From NCBI GenBank assembly GCA_946406115.1, contig OX291560.1, positions 9,425,158 through 9,489,157 of the forward strand: a stretch of 64,000 bases of DNA, in the 5' to 3' direction. Positions 25,101-37,100 of the stretch are shown one piece after another. The DNA is from Apoda limacodes (lineage: Eukaryota > Arthropoda > Insecta > Lepidoptera > Limacodidae). The translations under genes and the position numbers were made by a program. Under the pieces are notes generated by a model, which saw nothing but the letters and a program-made list of their open reading frames with translations, was not told the origin of the DNA and ran no database searches. Every line of letters begins with the position of its first letter. Position 1 is the stretch's first letter.

Positions 25101-28100
25101 ACCTATAGACCTTATTTTTTTTATACATTTTAGTACGTAATACATAGCATGATCACAAAACGAGGGTATGTAACCTCCTCCTGGCTCCATCATCAGACAC
25201 TGGATGTCATATTAAGTTAGAGCACTCATCGAGACGAACCTAATACGCCAAAATCAAATCGCTACTACGTTCACCAGAACCTTGATCCTGTGCCCACCTT
25301 CCCTCTGTATATATCATTAGATTACAGAACATTATTGTTGCATTCTCGTTGAGTTTACATACGCGCACCTGACTTAAGCTCCGACTATCAGAAACAAGTT
25401 AAATTGTTTTAGGTATCCTGAAATATGTTATGATAAGGATTAAATCGTTTCTGTGGGATTACAAACTGCGTCGCTCTAGATAAGCCGAACAAATTAAAAT
25501 TGTGCATTAGTTTGTACACAGTTTTATAATAATAGGGCTCTGTTTTAAAACCATTTGCTACGAAGCCTATGTGGGTATATTATATTCTCGATTACCTTTC
25601 TACTCCTTATCCATTCTACTCTATTATGTACTAAGCCAAGATATAAGACCAACTTTCAATACCTACATCTTAATCTCAACTAGATGATATAATGGTAAGA
25701 TAGTAAATCTTAGTTAATTCTAAGGCGTGAGTGGGTGACAGGCTTGTTGACCCAACAATCAGCAGGACAAAGGGACAAGTGGCCCTTATGCGCTTAGGTT
25801 TTGTAGCTGACGGGGGCTAAGTCATGAGTGGAGTTGACATTTGCCGCGTTTTGTTGACGTACTTATACATCGCATACGCATTGAAATCGCTCTATTCACC
25901 AAATGTAAACAAACAAAATGGCTGATGCACGATTTTGACAGCGCATCCACTGCTCTACTTCGCAAGCATGTGCTGTCATATAGTACATTCGAGGTCGATG
26001 CATTAATTTTTGGTCAATCGGATGCAATGTTTTTAATCAAAATTCGGCTTTTCTAAAGTAAGCTATTTTCGAACTAAGTATCGCGATGTCGTTATTCGAT
26101 CTAATAAACAAAATTTTAAGGCAGAATCAAATTATACAAATACAAAGCAGAAACCGAAAAGGCGGAGGGTTCGAAGCAATAACAGAACCAATACCAGCTG
26201 TCGAAGCTATATCAGCCAGTACCAAGACGCTGGTCTTGTTGTCACGGGAACATAAACACTTTACGAATATAAGAATAAAACGACATTGGTGTAGTTGTAG
26301 AAATCACAGAAGGTAGATTCTTCTAAACTTCTTGGCACGGCAAATTTTTCTTGACGAAATCATTCTATAAGAAAATATCCCCAAGGAAGTGGACATGGTG
26401 GATGATGTTGATTTTATTATGCCAAATAGGAGAGGTACTTTTGTTTCAATGTCTCAGTGATTCATAGGTTAAATACTGGAAGCGATCACCGACTTGTTTG
26501 AGGCCACATAGAATATAAATCAAAGTAAAGCAGTTGATCAAAAATTTTAATTTTTTCGAGACTATGTTTGTATGTAAAGAAGTCCGCAGATCCTGCCAGC
26601 AAGCGCAAAAGTGTACATATTCCAAAGTCTAGTCCAGGACGAGACTCTGAATCTTATGAGACAGAGATTGAAGATGCCTTTGGCGTCGCCGGAGTGGCAT
26701 ACTCTACATAAGCGAGACAAAAAGCAAACACGCTTTGATATCCGCCACTGCAACACACGCTCCGTCAAGGAAGCAATCGAGATAAACGGGATCAAACGCA
26801 TAAGCAAAGTGATCTGCAATAAAGCAGAATCTACAGTCTCTTGGATGAAGAAGGGAGGAAGGAAGGACGCTTGTCTAATTTCTATGTACATGTAAACGTG
26901 TTTGAGAATCAAACTTCTGTCATTTGCACCACAGAGTAAATACTTTGAGCATAAATCCGTAGCGCTCACAAGCTCGGTTGCATTACTTGCATTGTTCACG
27001 GGATTGCGTCATTTGTCACGTTGCAGCTCTGAGATGCGTTTGCGCAACCTTACTCATGTTACTTCGTGCTTTCCTCTGACAAATATACGCGCTTTTAATA
27101 ATCAGCTCAGCTTGCTTGAATGACAAATCCAATATTGTCCTGGGCTTAGTTATCTAGTTCGGATTGGACCATTTGTAGATAATAAATTAATGTCTTATTA
27201 TAATTAATTACAGAATAAGGTTCATGTTGTGCTATAGGTAGGTACATATAGATAATGATTATAGCGCTTTGCAATTTTTTTTGAGTACTTTGATATTTGA
27301 AGAGTTATATATTACCATCTTGACACATGAAAATCACAATTTAAAACCAATAAAAATAACTACATACCTAGTTATATTAGTACGAGTATGTTTTATCAAT
27401 CTGAAGAACACTTTGTTACTTCCTACGCTACGCCTGCTAGTAAGTAAAGCCTTTATTGATGCTTTCTTTACTTTCTATGCGCACATGGTCGTTTTGTCGA
27501 TCGAAAATGAATGTGCTGATCTCTGATGAACATGGCGACACTTCCGGTACGAATTCAATGCACATGCTTGAGTGGATGTGCTGTCAAATTTTGTTTGTTT
27601 ACATTTGGTTGATAGAAAGATTTTAAAATGCCAAGATAACCTTGTCAACAAAACGCGGCTTAGTACCAAAAGTTTTTAACATGACATTAGGCAAAAAAAA
27701 AATATTTTTGACTTGCGTCTGGCTTGAAATAAATTAAAGCATGTGTTGCAATGAGATCAGTAATTGCAAGACAATTTCTCTTTGTAAATTATTAAATTTA
27801 GAAACAGATCGCTGTCGCTTCGATTTGCTTATTAAAGGCCTGAGAAATATTTTTAACCTAACATCATACGTCATATAGGTATTACTTTGGTCTCACTTCC
27901 TTACATGAAGAGTTAATAAATTAACTATCCAAAATAATTGAAATGTTAAAAGCATCATGACTTTAAAAAATGTGTTAGCATCTTCATAATAAAATTGCAT
28001 AAATAAGTGATGCAGCAACGACAACAAATTGTCAACATGTCCGCCGCCTACATCATGTCTTCGAGATTTATGCGTTCAGTGCGCGGAGTCGGGACGCGCC

Positions 28101-31100
28101 ACGCGGACGCACAAATTGGCGGGAAACGAACATGGCGGATACGTCCGTATCAACCTCCATTAACTTTGTTATGCGTAACAAGCACTAAATAACATTTACA
28201 TGCACCGTTTTTAAAATAAATTGAAAACTTTCATGGAGAAATACATCGATATGCAAGTATCTATCGGAATATTTATGTTTTTATTCAATCTGGATTATAA
28301 TAACAAGTTGTGCTGGACACACACATACACACAACTCGCCCTACAGTTCAATCAACTTGGATTGGTTTAAGTATATTTTTATCAAACTTACTCGTAAACA
28401 GTGTCATTACATGCAGCTAAAAGGGGCGCTAAGCCCTTAGTTACGCCAACGGGCTTTTCTTTGTAAATTTTACCACGAGCGGTAATAACGTGCCTATGCG
28501 AACTACGCGCCAAGCGAGCAATTAAGAGTTTTATCTTTAGCCGAAACTTATTAATTCATAAATTATCTGTGTGTCTTTCTGGCAGTGGCGGTGTTTTCTC
28601 TACTTCTATGCCATTTCAATTTACTACTACTAGTTTTTCTTTTATTTACTCGGAAATGACAAACTCGTGTCATTAAAGCCTTCAGCCTTAAGCTTCTGAA
28701 TAACCTCTCGCTCGTTAGTAATTTTAAGCACAATGTACTTTTTTGCATTAAAAAACGCTAATAAAAGTCTAAAATACATTCGGAAAACGAACATAGGACG
28801 ACATCGATTCTGGATTGCTTATAAATAAAAAAATTAGGACAGAAAAAGCTCCAGTAAAATCCTATATAACTTTCTTTGCATTGTCTGTTATTATTTTTTA
28901 AAAATCTATCTAATTGTGATAAACACTCGACCAATAAAAAAACTGGTTGCCTGTAAAGTCGGTATACGGGCGAAAGTTTTACGTGACAATGATTTTATGT
29001 CTGTCTCTCTCGCTCTTAGGCGGGCGCGTGCCTCTCACTCGCTCTCATTGTGAGCGCATAACGTGAGCGGAGCGTAACGCAGTTTCTTGAAGTGTCACCC
29101 GGCAAACCAATTTATAAGACGTTGTCACGTCAAAAATTACAAAACACATTGTGTATAGACAAATATTTGTGAACAATGGCGCTTGGATTTCTTTATTCAC
29201 GCGCCGCTGAAATAGCATAACACAAACTCAAGTAATTCTCTATATCTACTTTTGCTTTAAATAAATTCACAAACATCAATTTATCATACCCCAGACGTTT
29301 TTAATTTACAATTTCGAAACGATTGTACCACTATAGGTCCAGGACTGGGTCCAACTATGTGACATTTCCCTGCATCCACCATCTAAAGGTTACCTCTAAA
29401 GAGTTCCCAAAAGGTCACGCGGTGCGAACTTTTAAGCTTGCTGTCTTCGATACCCGGAGTTACTGTTGCCATTTGTTTCTATTCAACTCTTTGACTGGCA
29501 ACATTTACCATTTATTGGAATCTAATTAGAGTTTGATATCTTTAGGAAATCGTTTGTGCCTATTAAATATCAGTGAAATCGATCTATTTACAGTTTACTA
29601 AGTTCATTTACAGATACACACATCGCAGATCCGTACTGTAAAACACTTTATTTGCGTACCCCATAGTGTAATAGTACAGTAAATGACGGTTTTTGGCTTG
29701 CTAGAAAAAATCTTTCAAGAAAAATGGATTTTGCTGAAATTTTGACAGTTAGTAGGGAATACCCCAAGAAGCAAAATCTACCCTATGCCAAGGTGTGCTT
29801 TTTCGCGGGGGGTGAATACCACCCCAAGTAGGGGGAGGTAATTAAAAAAAAAACTCCAGGAATCGATAGAAAGATGGATTTTAAGCTAAAAATGTTCTAT
29901 AGAAGTTTCGAAAAATCAATACTTTTTAAGATATTCGTGATCGAAAATGTTAATTTTTTTCGAAAATAACCAAGTTTTTTTAACGATCTTTCACATCAAC
30001 TATCGATTTAATCAAAAAATATGTAATTACCAAAAGGTAGGTTATGAAAAATCAAAGATTTTTTTTTTATTATTTTGGTAGACCCAATAGAAACAAAGTT
30101 ATTGAAGGTAAATATTATTTTTTAACGACAAATTTACAGATTTCAACATTGAATTGCGAAAAAACCGTACGTTTTACGATGAATGTGCTCAGTATTTTTT
30201 AAAGTACATTAAAAAGCCTTTAAAATTCGTTTTTTCAAAGTTCTCTTGCATAAAAACTAACGGAGTTATGACGAAAATAAAGTAGGTTTGTATTTTTTTT
30301 AAAAGACAAATCAACAATGAAACGAATCTCATTACTACCTTAATTTGAATTATATATTATAAATGTACAAATAACTTTATCTTGACATTATAAATATGAT
30401 CCAAAAGTTTGGCCGATTTAAAATGCTTATTTTTGACTAAAAATATCATCAAAGCGATTTAGGTATTTTTGAAATATTCAAAAAAAAATAACTTTTCAAA
30501 TTAACTCAGAAAATAAACCACATACGTAAAAATTGCTATAGTACAAAAAGTAACCGCTTTCATTCAAAATTTTTTTTTTTTTAATTTTTTACCGTAGGTA
30601 GCTTAAAAATTCTTCGAGATATGGCTTGTAAAACTTAGCATTGATACGAAATCAGTACCACCCTTGAGCCCTTTCACCGTTTACCGTTATAAAATTAAGG
30701 GTTTGAGAAATATAAAACTTACATGAGCTTATAGGCGAATCATTTTTTTTTCTAGGCCAAAATGCATCCGATAAAACTTAAAAAAAAACAAACGCTTTTT
30801 TTTTTTTATTTCGGAAATTTGCTAGATCTTGGAGCAGAGAAATGCGTATACTATACATGTATACTAATAGTGTTCTCATCATTGGCACCTGGTGAAGGAG
30901 TCTTGTGTGTGTGTGTGTGTGTGTGTATGTGTGTGTGTGTATGTGTATGTGTGCGTGTATGAATGTATGTATATGTATATATTATGTATATGAAGCGTTT
31001 CCCCCATTCACGAACTCAACGCGTGGCAAGACCAACATCTACCAGCCGAGCCCATCATATATTGCAATTTTTTTTTTACTCCCTTCTTCATGGTAAGATG

Positions 31101-34100
31101 TAATTTTTAAAGGATGAAAATTTGGAAGTGCAGGTTCTGAGATAATAAACTCAAAAAAATTTAATAATTTGTTTTAATGAAGCATCATATCTAAAGAAAA
31201 AAAATGTGTTTTTATTATTTTTTTGTATTTTAATGTAATAGGGGTAGTTTTTATGGGATGAAAACTAATTATTACAATTCCCTGAAGATGTCTACGATTT
31301 AAATATAATAATTTATCAAAACAGAAATTAAATTTATCGAAAAATGATTTTTTTTTTTTAAAAATTATGTCAAAAAGGGTGTTTTAAAAGGGCGTTGGGA
31401 ATAAAATAGGGGTTGAAAAATCACAAATAGTTTTAAAAACTATATTAAAAAATATATCATAAATCAAAAGCTTTATACGTTTTTTCATTCCTTAAATGCC
31501 TAAATTTGTGAATTTATCACTTTTTGTCAATTAGGGGTACTTAGTATTCACTCCTAAAAGTCAAAAGCACACATCGCCATGGGGTAGATTTTGAATTAGA
31601 TGGTAAGTAGAGCTTAATCCCAAATTTTGAAGAAAATCCATCTTTCTTGAAAGAATTGCTAGGGTGTACCATCTTTTTACCGTCATTTACTGTACTAACA
31701 CCCCTTGGTGTTTTCTGCTTTTTCAAAGTTGTAAATTTTGTCTCCATTTATAACCGTGTGTACTAATAACGTGAAAAAATCACAGTAATTTTTTTTTATT
31801 CTCCTTACCAACATTATGTTTAACAAGAACCAGTTCCTAATTTTTTTTCGTTATTCTTAGTCTACGTTGTTTGTGTAGGTACTTACAAAAAGCACTTGTG
31901 TCAGTCAAAACATGTAGAAAGAAAAATCCAAAAACTAACACATACACGTAGAATGAGATTGTTTTTCAAAAGAGGCGTTTTGTTCACAAGCATTATACGT
32001 ATTGAATGCGCTCAATGCTGTCTAATGTGCACATTCGATCGTTTTGTTGACCAAAAATGAATGCGCTTTGACGTCACTTCCGGACCGCATTCAACGCATT
32101 GGCTGCACATACTCGGGAGGAAGTGTAGTGGATACTAGGGAGGAAGTGTAGTGGATGCGCTGTCAAATAGTGAACGGCCATTTTGTTTGTTTACATTTGG
32201 TGAACAAAACGATTTCAATGCCTATGCGATGTCATAGCTCTCAATGCTGTCAACAAAACGCCCCTTTTATAACTTTGCAACATAAGTACATCTGATTAGA
32301 CAAGTTACGTTTTTTGCGTGCTACTCGAAAAAAGATAGCAGTAAAGGCTACGGAACCTCAAACTAAGCATGGCTCGTCATACCTTTGACCGGTTTTGAGT
32401 TGTCTAATAATACACCATTCGAAAGTGTTTTTTTTAATCAAATTCAAAAAAGGAACTCAAATTAAAACAAAGTATTATTTTGTAGGTTATCAAATTAGAA
32501 TTGAAATATGTCAAAATTAATGAAATACACAATATGATAGTGCCCAGCCATAACTAAACAGGTCAGTCCCAAAAGGGAATTCAAATATCGGCCAAGTGCG
32601 AGTCGGACTCGCGCACGAAAGGTTCCGCACCATTGGCTGTAATAACAGCAAAAAAAATCATGTTTGTTATATGGGAGCCCCTTTAAGTATTTGTTTTATT
32701 TTAATTTATTTATTTATTTGTAAAGTAAATATATAACTAAATATTCTGTAAATATTTCAGGCGTCTACCTGTTGCCGTTATCAATATCGAGCAAAAACGA
32801 GCAAAAAAATCACGTTTGTTGTATGGGAGCCCCCTTTAATATTTATTTTATTCTGTTTTTTAGTATTTGTTGTTATAGCGGCAACAAAAATACATCTTCT
32901 GTGAAAATTTCAACTGTCTATTTATCATAGTTCATAAGATACAGCCTGGTGACAAACGGACGGACGGACGGATGGACAGCGAAGTCTTAGTAATAGGGTC
33001 CCGTTTTTTACCCTTTGGATACGAAACCCTAAAAAGAAGTTTACCAATTCGACATACAGGTACATAAAGGTACCTATGTTGGCCCCTATATTTAAACTTC
33101 TAAACAGATGTGACTAAATTCATAAGTGTATGTATAAATCATTGTATGTTTGTATTTTACCTCTTTAACTTTTTTAATTTTTTCTTTAATTAACGTTAAG
33201 TTTTAGGTTAGGTTAAGTTAGGTTTTTAAAACACTTTCGAATTGTCGGAACTGTTAACATTTGTATTCCTTTACCATCGATATACAATACTCATTCCTAC
33301 CAAGACATGGTAATAAAAATCAAAAAGCAGAATATTTAGAGCAACTGATTCACACTTTAGTCCTTACATTGTTACAGGAAGGACGCTTTTTAATAGCCTA
33401 AGGAACACTATTTAATATAAACATTAAACTTTATAGGCCCTCGTCCCTACTACAGGCCTACCGGCTAATGGGCAAAACTTGTAACAATACCGACTTAAGT
33501 GGAAATTTCATTCACATTACGTGCTATGTGCTACTTTAAATATCCGTTTTTTATAGGATAAGAAACTTCTTACAATATCTGTCCATTCCAATAATATGTG
33601 TTAAAAATAATTACATATTAAACCAAATAAACGGCCGCTTGAATTCTTTGTTAAGTGGGCAATTTGTAATGAATATGTACATGTACCAATGAGATTTTTG
33701 TTTAAGTCAAGAGTTTTTTTTAGGGTTTCGTACCCAAAGTGAAATTAGCGGAACCCTATTACTAAGACGTCGCTGTCCGTCCGTCTGTCACCAGGCTGTA
33801 TCTCATGAACCGTGATAGTTAGACAGTTGAAATTTTCACAGAAAATGTATATCTGTTGCCGCTATAACAACAAATACTAAAAAACAGAATAAAATTAATA
33901 TTTAAGGTGGCTTCGGTACAAAAAACGTGATTTTGCTTAATATTAATAACGATAACAGGTAGACGCCCAAAATATTCACGGAATATTTAGTTATATAGTC
34001 ACTTTAAAAATAAATAATTAAATTAAAATGAAACAAATATTTAAGGGGAGTTTCCATACAACAAACGTATTTATTTTTTTGCTGTTTTTATAGATAATGG

Positions 34101-37100
34101 TACGGAACGAGTCCGACTAGCACTTAGCCGATTTTCTTTAAAATGTCTACATTGTATCTGAATAAACATAAAATTAATTATAACTGTTTGCTACTTGTAG
34201 TAGGTAGGTAGGTACTTTGGAATGCCATGACAAAGGTCTCGAGTTCGATTCCCTGTAAGGGGCAACCAATAATTATCATATTGTTACAATTTGTGAATTG
34301 TAAATTTGCCTTGACTCTGATAAGTTTATTAACATTAAAAACAATTAACGTTCGTCATATTTCTGTTTACACCTTCGGGGATGAGTGTCGTGATAGTATA
34401 ATAATGCTTTCATTATATTATACCAAATATTTTGATTCGGATATTTTAAGAGTTTCCCTTGTTCAAATTAACTTTTAATCCAATAAATACTTACCTACGT
34501 ATTCAGTTACAATTTATCTGTCTCCAAACAGTGAAGAAGACGCAACTGTGATGAAAGCGAACCCTTGGCTCTACCACTACTACGCTGTTCAATCCAAACT
34601 CCACTACGGGCTGGCTTATGAAGCTGCCACCAGGATGTACGGACCTCCACCACCTGATCTCCAAGCATATCCACCAGCTGTACAATACGCTCCTCCGCCG
34701 CCGGTCTGCATCAATGGAAACCAAGCGATGATGATGACTAACCCAAGTCTTCAGCCTCATATACCGCACGTTCCTCCTCATTTAACTCCAATGCCATATG
34801 CTTATGAAAGACCAGAAAATGGACCAGTAGACTATTCGGTTTCTCTTCAAGACAACAGGTAATAAAAAATATGGTAAATCACAAATCTTATTATTTTGTT
34901 TACTTGCTGCCCGCGACTTTGTCCACGTATGCTGCATACTGTATAAAAAATGTAGTCTACGTAACTCTAATATAAACTATCAAAAAGTAAAAACCATATC
35001 AAAATCAGTAGATTTTGTGTAATGCACGCACAATCAGACTAAAATTCCAAAAAAAGTTCTCTATATTTTTCGCGACATTAGTCGTTGATTTTGCGCTTCA
35101 GCCGGTCTTGCAGCTGCCCCCTCTAGCCACTCATGATGCCTCACCACATATCCTCTATGAGATTTATTTAATACAAGATAGAATATGTATATGGTCCCAT
35201 AGAACATAATCCGACCAGGCCCAACTCCACATGTTTAACATCAGACTTCTGTTCCAGGTTTCACAATATACGGGTAGAAGATTCCAGGATTCAACCTAAC
35301 GCCAAACGGAAAGGGAAGAATCTAGAAGAAAAAATAATTACTTCTGTCACCAACATGTCTCCACGATGCACCCCCTCAACCGTCACATCTGGTGACACCT
35401 TAGTCGCAGTTTCCACTTCTATTTCTAGTAGAAGACCAGGGTCTAAGAACTTTATCATAGCTGAGACCGATCTGGTTGATCAATGGAATCCTAGTCCCAC
35501 GTGGTCGGAATCAGCATTGCAGAAGGTACCAGACGTCTGTCACCAAGACCTTAGTCCTTACGTGACAACTACGCCACCCACCCCTTCGGGTACACCTTCT
35601 GCCTTTACCCACAACTATAGTCATACGTTTGTCTTCGACTGGTCTCCTGAACAATATGTTCCTCACACTAACAGTAGATGTAACACAGTAACAACTGAAA
35701 GTTCCTATCAGACATGGAATAGGAGTCAAAGGACCTTTGCTAACACACCAGAATGCTCAGTAGACGAGAATTGTAATCCTAATAGGTTAAGTTTGCCCTT
35801 GAGGGTTAGTCAGCCACCGCCTGCATACACAGCTCCCAGAGAAGGGGACGCTCTTAGAAGACAAGTTGGTAAGTTAGTTTAGCAATCTAATAAATTTATA
35901 ATTTAAGGACTATTAACTTAAACTTTTTAACCTAACTTCATAACTGTCGCTGTCACTTCAAATTGTAGATAGGTATCCTAGGTTTAAAATTGTTGGCCGA
36001 TATTGATTTATTTATTACTAGCTGACCGGGCAGACGTTGTCCTGCCGACTGCAGCGCCATCTGCCGGGCTAATTTGTGAATCTAAACCATCCAGCGCGCC
36101 ACCCGAACGCATATACAAAAAATCATTCAAATCGGTCCAGCCGTTTAGGAGGAGTACAGTGACATACACACGTACAGTAGAATTAAATACATAAAGATGG
36201 CGAAACGGACATATCATTAGCTATATACATACCTACATACTTGTAATGTTTATATATTTTTTAGTATTCCGTACTCAAAGGACCCTAACGTAGCCCTATT
36301 ACTAAGCCTACTCTTTGTCTGCCTGTCTGTCCGTGACCTTTAATAAGGGGTCCCATCTTTTAAACCGAAGTGGATAGAAGCCTGACGTTTGTATAGAATA
36401 TACATATGTTATAGGAAATAATCTGACAGACCTGTACTCTTTAAGCAAGAGAGCCCATGGTGACCTAGTTTGTCCACTGCTTGTCTACAGGCGCAGGTCT
36501 GTCTGGCATGGTTCTGACAAATTTCTATGTTAAGTTTAAAGAAACCAAAATGCGTCGATTATTATCATCTAGAAGGATGCTCTAGTTCAGGACAGTAGAG
36601 CCCGTAACCAGCATAAACTACGAGTTCTGGGACCTTATTGGGAACAGTCTCGAGCTATTCGAACTCTGGAATTCCAGAGAAAAATGTACGCAAGTAAGTA
36701 AGTTTCGAGCGTCAAGTCAGACTTCCATACATTTTTGTCTCGAATTCCATAGTTCGAATAGCTCAAGACTGTTCCCAGTAAGGTCCCTGTAATCTGGTCT
36801 TTGGACAGCACATTTCCTAACCAGATGTGAAAATTGTGGTCGCAAAGGTGTGACAGAGACTCAGCAAAACTGTGGTGTCTTTTGTTTCCTAACTTGGTTT
36901 ATTAACATCAACAAACAGAATAGAGGACGTTGATAGAAAGAAGAATAGACCACAGGTTTACTTTCTCTCTTTCTAAAATGTGGCCAATTTTGTGAGGCTA
37001 TAGCGCAGTCCACAGGGCAGATCACATAACTCGAAGTCTATGGTAACCAGTGACCTGACGCTTTTTGGAGACTGCGAGCCCGTTGACATATTCGTACTTT

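Larger units (their letters stand above)
19168..34531 (+). other. 15.4 kb dysfusion intron
   Basis: Donor 'gtaaaa' (19168) and acceptor 'tctgtctccaaacag' (ending 34531). It holds no exon I can recognise and is filled with repeats: family C (21217), family F (22752, 24761), a 5S-like element (24175), RTE scraps (26300), three copies of one MITE (25845, 27430, 31974), a 2.0 kb TIR element (29677) and an inverted pair of family B-prime (32588, 33716). The stretches 19380..21200 and 23100..24170 show nothing recognisable apart from AT-rich homeodomain-like words, which are expected by chance. Confidence 0.7.

Noticed and set aside
26611..26999. Open frames of 94 (+) and 145 (-) codons
   Set aside because: They are on opposite strands of the same stretch and neither shows a known domain. 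Noted only as a coding-like patch.
30762..31096. Open frames rich in Cys/Val over 30762..31096
   Set aside because: They are translations of the (GT)n microsatellite.
33185..33235. Interstitial telomere array
   Set aside because: Only two or three TTAGG-like units, which are common by chance or as short insertions in insect DNA.
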